Shown: in pieces, positions 5,919 through 7,162 of the stretch
How positions within the stretch are numbered: position 1 is the first letter of the stretch
Layout: each line of letters opens with the position of its first letter
Source: Candidatus Aminicenantota bacterium
Lineage (GTDB): Bacteria > Acidobacteriota > Aminicenantia > Aminicenantales > Saccharicenantaceae
DNA: 7,162 nucleotides
Direction of reading: 5' to 3'
Assembly (NCBI GenBank): GCA_022867105.1
Contig: JALHVH010000078.1
Coordinates: 1-7,162 of the forward strand
The notes under the pieces: generated by a model
What the model was told of the DNA's origin: nothing
Databases searched by the model: none
The model's input: only the letters and a program-made list of their open reading frames with translations
Position numbers and translations under genes: made by a program

Positions 5919-5976
5919 ATGAGGGGAGATTCAAGGGCTAGAGTGATTATCTCCCGCGCCGTGAAAAAAGCAATTT
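5781..5976 (+). repeat. Direct repeat, downstream copy (M16 tail remnant, promoter, MRGDS start)
   Basis: The first 39 bases (5781-5819) equal 3482-3520 exactly and would encode the M16 tail WEEKKITDPDF plus stop, but no M16 sequence precedes them: the upstream bases are unrelated apart from a Gly-Ser/Thr-Trp likeness at the join. The rest is colinear with the upstream copy, with shorter spacing (about 196 against 228 bases). This copy is joined to the intact propeller gene. Confidence 0.85.
5877..5906 (+). promoter_or_regulatory. Promoter of the propeller gene
   Basis: TTGACA (5877-5882), 18-base spacer, TATATT (5901-5906): a strong sigma-70 type match. The expected start is near 5913, about 6 bases before ATG 5919, so the message would be almost leaderless, as also predicted for the minus-strand sensor gene. 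Confidence 0.6.
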
Positions 5977-7162
5977 CGCATCAAGGCCTATGCAAACACC
6001 CGCGTCCTGCTTTGGGAATCGTCGCATTGCTTATACTGCCGCTTCTTTTCGCCCAATGCCGGAGCGGACGTCGCACGGTTTTGGATCTTGAGTTTCACGA
6101 GGGTACGGATATGGAAGCGTCGCCCTCGCCGGACGGCCGCTATCTGGCGCTTCAACTGTGGTCACAGATTTGGATTCTGGATACAAGCAATGGAAACGCG
6201 AGGCTGCTCACGGACGCAATCACGCACCCAGACGAGCACTTGTATCCATGTTGGTCGCCCGACAGCATGTCCATCGTCTTTTCTTCTCTTCGATCAGATG
6301 GGGGGCTCTTCGTCGTACCCATCTCCGGAGGCAAGCCGCGGCAGCTCACTTTCCACGAATTTGACTTCCAGCCGAATTGGTCTCCAGACGGTCGCACCAT
6401 AGTCTTTTGGGGGGCGGGTCGCGGTGGCCTGTGGACGATCCCTACCCAAGGAGGAAGCCCGCAGAAGATCAAGTCAGAAGCAGAAGAAGCTCAGTCTCCT
6501 GCATGGTCACCCGATGGGAGATGGATCGCTTGTATCCGGCAGGGTGGCGTTACCGTCATGGCTTCCGACGGAGGCTCTGTTCGGCAGGTTACAAAAGGAC
6601 CGACCGACCAAGCTCCTTCGTGGTCGCCCGACGGCCGGCAGCTCTTTTTTCTATCGCCAAAGGCCGGCGAGCTCCAGATCTGGTCCGTGCCTGTGGAGGG
6701 AGGTGACCCTATCCAATTGACCGACGAACGGGATCTGTCCGGCTATGCGCCACGATGGATGCCCCACAGAAACCTCCTGTTGTATGTCGCAGGCGGGAAG
6801 ATCCGCACCTTGGATACGAAAAGCGGAACACGCGGCACGATCCCCTTTTCCGCCCGGATTACGTTGGCGCGAAAAAACTACAAGCAGATGTCTCCGGAGC
6901 TCCCCACCCCCGGCCAAAGGCTGCCCGTCCACGGGATTTACAGTCCGGTGCCGTCCCCTGACGGCCGGCTGATCGCTTTTTCGGCTCTCGGCGATCTCTG
7001 GCTCAGACACGCGGACGGCACAGCGGAACAACTGACCTCAGGGCCTGAGGACGATGCTGACCCGGCATGGTCGCCGGACGGCTCGCAGCTGGCGTATGTC
7101 TCTAATCGCGGCGGGGACTATCAGGTGTGGGCACTGGATCTTGCCGGTCGAGCGAGACGGCA
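5919..7162 (+). CDS. Exported TolB-like beta-propeller protein, N-terminal part (likely amidohydrolase-fused family), cut by window edge
   Basis: The frame is open for 414 codons to the right edge. A hydrophobic helix lies at residues 31-46 (ALGIVALLILPLLFAQ) followed by Cys47; as a lipobox FAQC is weak, so a lipoprotein is possible but unproven. At least eight PD40 (WD40-like) repeats follow, with WSPDG or related cores at about 68-73, 112-115, 154-158, 196-200, 235-239, 280-283 (degenerate, WMPH), 345-349 and 384-388. The opening EGTDMEASPSPDGRYLALQL and the later block ITLARKNYK...HGIYSPVPSPDGRLIAFSALGDLWL recall periplasmic TolB-like proteins that continue into an amidohydrolase domain; that part would lie beyond the window. 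Start: ATG 5919 is taken because the MRGDS frame is shared, with in-frame indels only, with the upstream repeat copy. GTG 5943 or GTG 5961 (MKKAIS...) would give a more usual signal peptide. Confidence 0.82.
   Translation, partial: MRGDSRARVIISRAVKKAISHQGLCKHPRPALGIVALLILPLLFAQCRSGRRTVLDLEFHEGTDMEASPSPDGRYLALQLWSQIWILDTSNGNARLLTDAITHPDEHLYPCWSPDSMSIVFSSLRSDGGLFVVPISGGKPRQLTFHEFDFQPNWSPDGRTIVFWGAGRGGLWTIPTQGGSPQKIKSEAEEAQSPAWSPDGRWIACIRQGGVTVMASDGGSVRQVTKGPTDQAPSWSPDGRQLFFLSPKAGELQIWSVPVEGGDPIQLTDERDLSGYAPRWMPHRNLLLYVAGGKIRTLDTKSGTRGTIPFSARITLARKNYKQMSPELPTPGQRLPVHGIYSPVPSPDGRLIAFSALGDLWLRHADGTAEQLTSGPEDDADPAWSPDGSQLAYVSNRGGDYQVWALDLAGRARR

Noticed and set aside
1..7162. tRNA, rRNA, riboswitch or CRISPR array
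   Set aside because: No tRNA-like cloverleaf, rRNA segment, regular spacer-repeat pattern or recognisable riboswitch core was seen on either strand.

Overview
The window looks like bacterial chromosome from a GC-rich, Gram-negative-type organism. Exported M16 peptidase pairs and TolB-type propeller proteins are common in Acidobacteriota, Aminicenantota and related groups, but the lineage is an inference and cannot be fixed from sequence reading alone. Four genes are clear, two are cut by the window edges, and two gene remnants are proposed.

Layout. (1) Positions 1-553, minus strand: N-terminal part of a membrane sensor protein (TM helix, extracytoplasmic Cache-like domain, second TM helix), transcribed divergently from the next genes. 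(2) 554-790: divergent promoter region. (3) 791-3519, plus strand: two translationally coupled M16 peptidase genes (ATGA overlap), both exported. The first has the zinc site HFIEH, and the second has lost it but keeps the Arg/Tyr substrate motif, so together they should form one active M16B-type heterodimer. (4) 3520-3945: intergenic DNA with a possible terminator, hairpins, a promoter and the truncated start of a second gene. (5) 3946-5487: a cytoplasmic PAS-GAF-HD-GYP protein, a predicted cyclic-di-GMP phosphodiesterase with Cys/His-rich sensor domains. (6) 5488-5918: a possible gene fragment on the minus strand, then a second copy of the M16-tail/terminator/promoter module. (7) 5919 to the right edge: an exported TolB-like beta-propeller protein, probably the front part of an amidohydrolase-fused family.

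The most notable structure is a long direct repeat that brackets the HD-GYP gene. The last 39 bases around the M16 stop codon (3482-3520) recur without a mismatch at 5781-5819. In both places they are followed, in the same order, by a G3T6GC4 block, a TTGACA promoter with an 18-bp spacer, and an ORF beginning MRGDS. The downstream copy leads into the intact propeller gene, whereas the upstream copy leads into an ORF that loses its resemblance after about 20 codons and dies just before the HD-GYP start. The simplest reading is that the M16 pair once sat directly upstream of the propeller gene, and that a roughly 2-kb block carrying HD-GYP and a piece of a convergent gene was inserted with duplication of the junction. 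HD-GYP also uses leucine codons unlike the M16 genes, which fits an outside origin. A metagenome assembly join at the repeat would look similar and must be excluded first.

Functionally, the M16 pair (periplasmic peptide degradation) and the propeller protein are envelope or periplasmic proteins. The sensor and HD-GYP proteins are signalling components, with no sequence evidence here that they act in one pathway.
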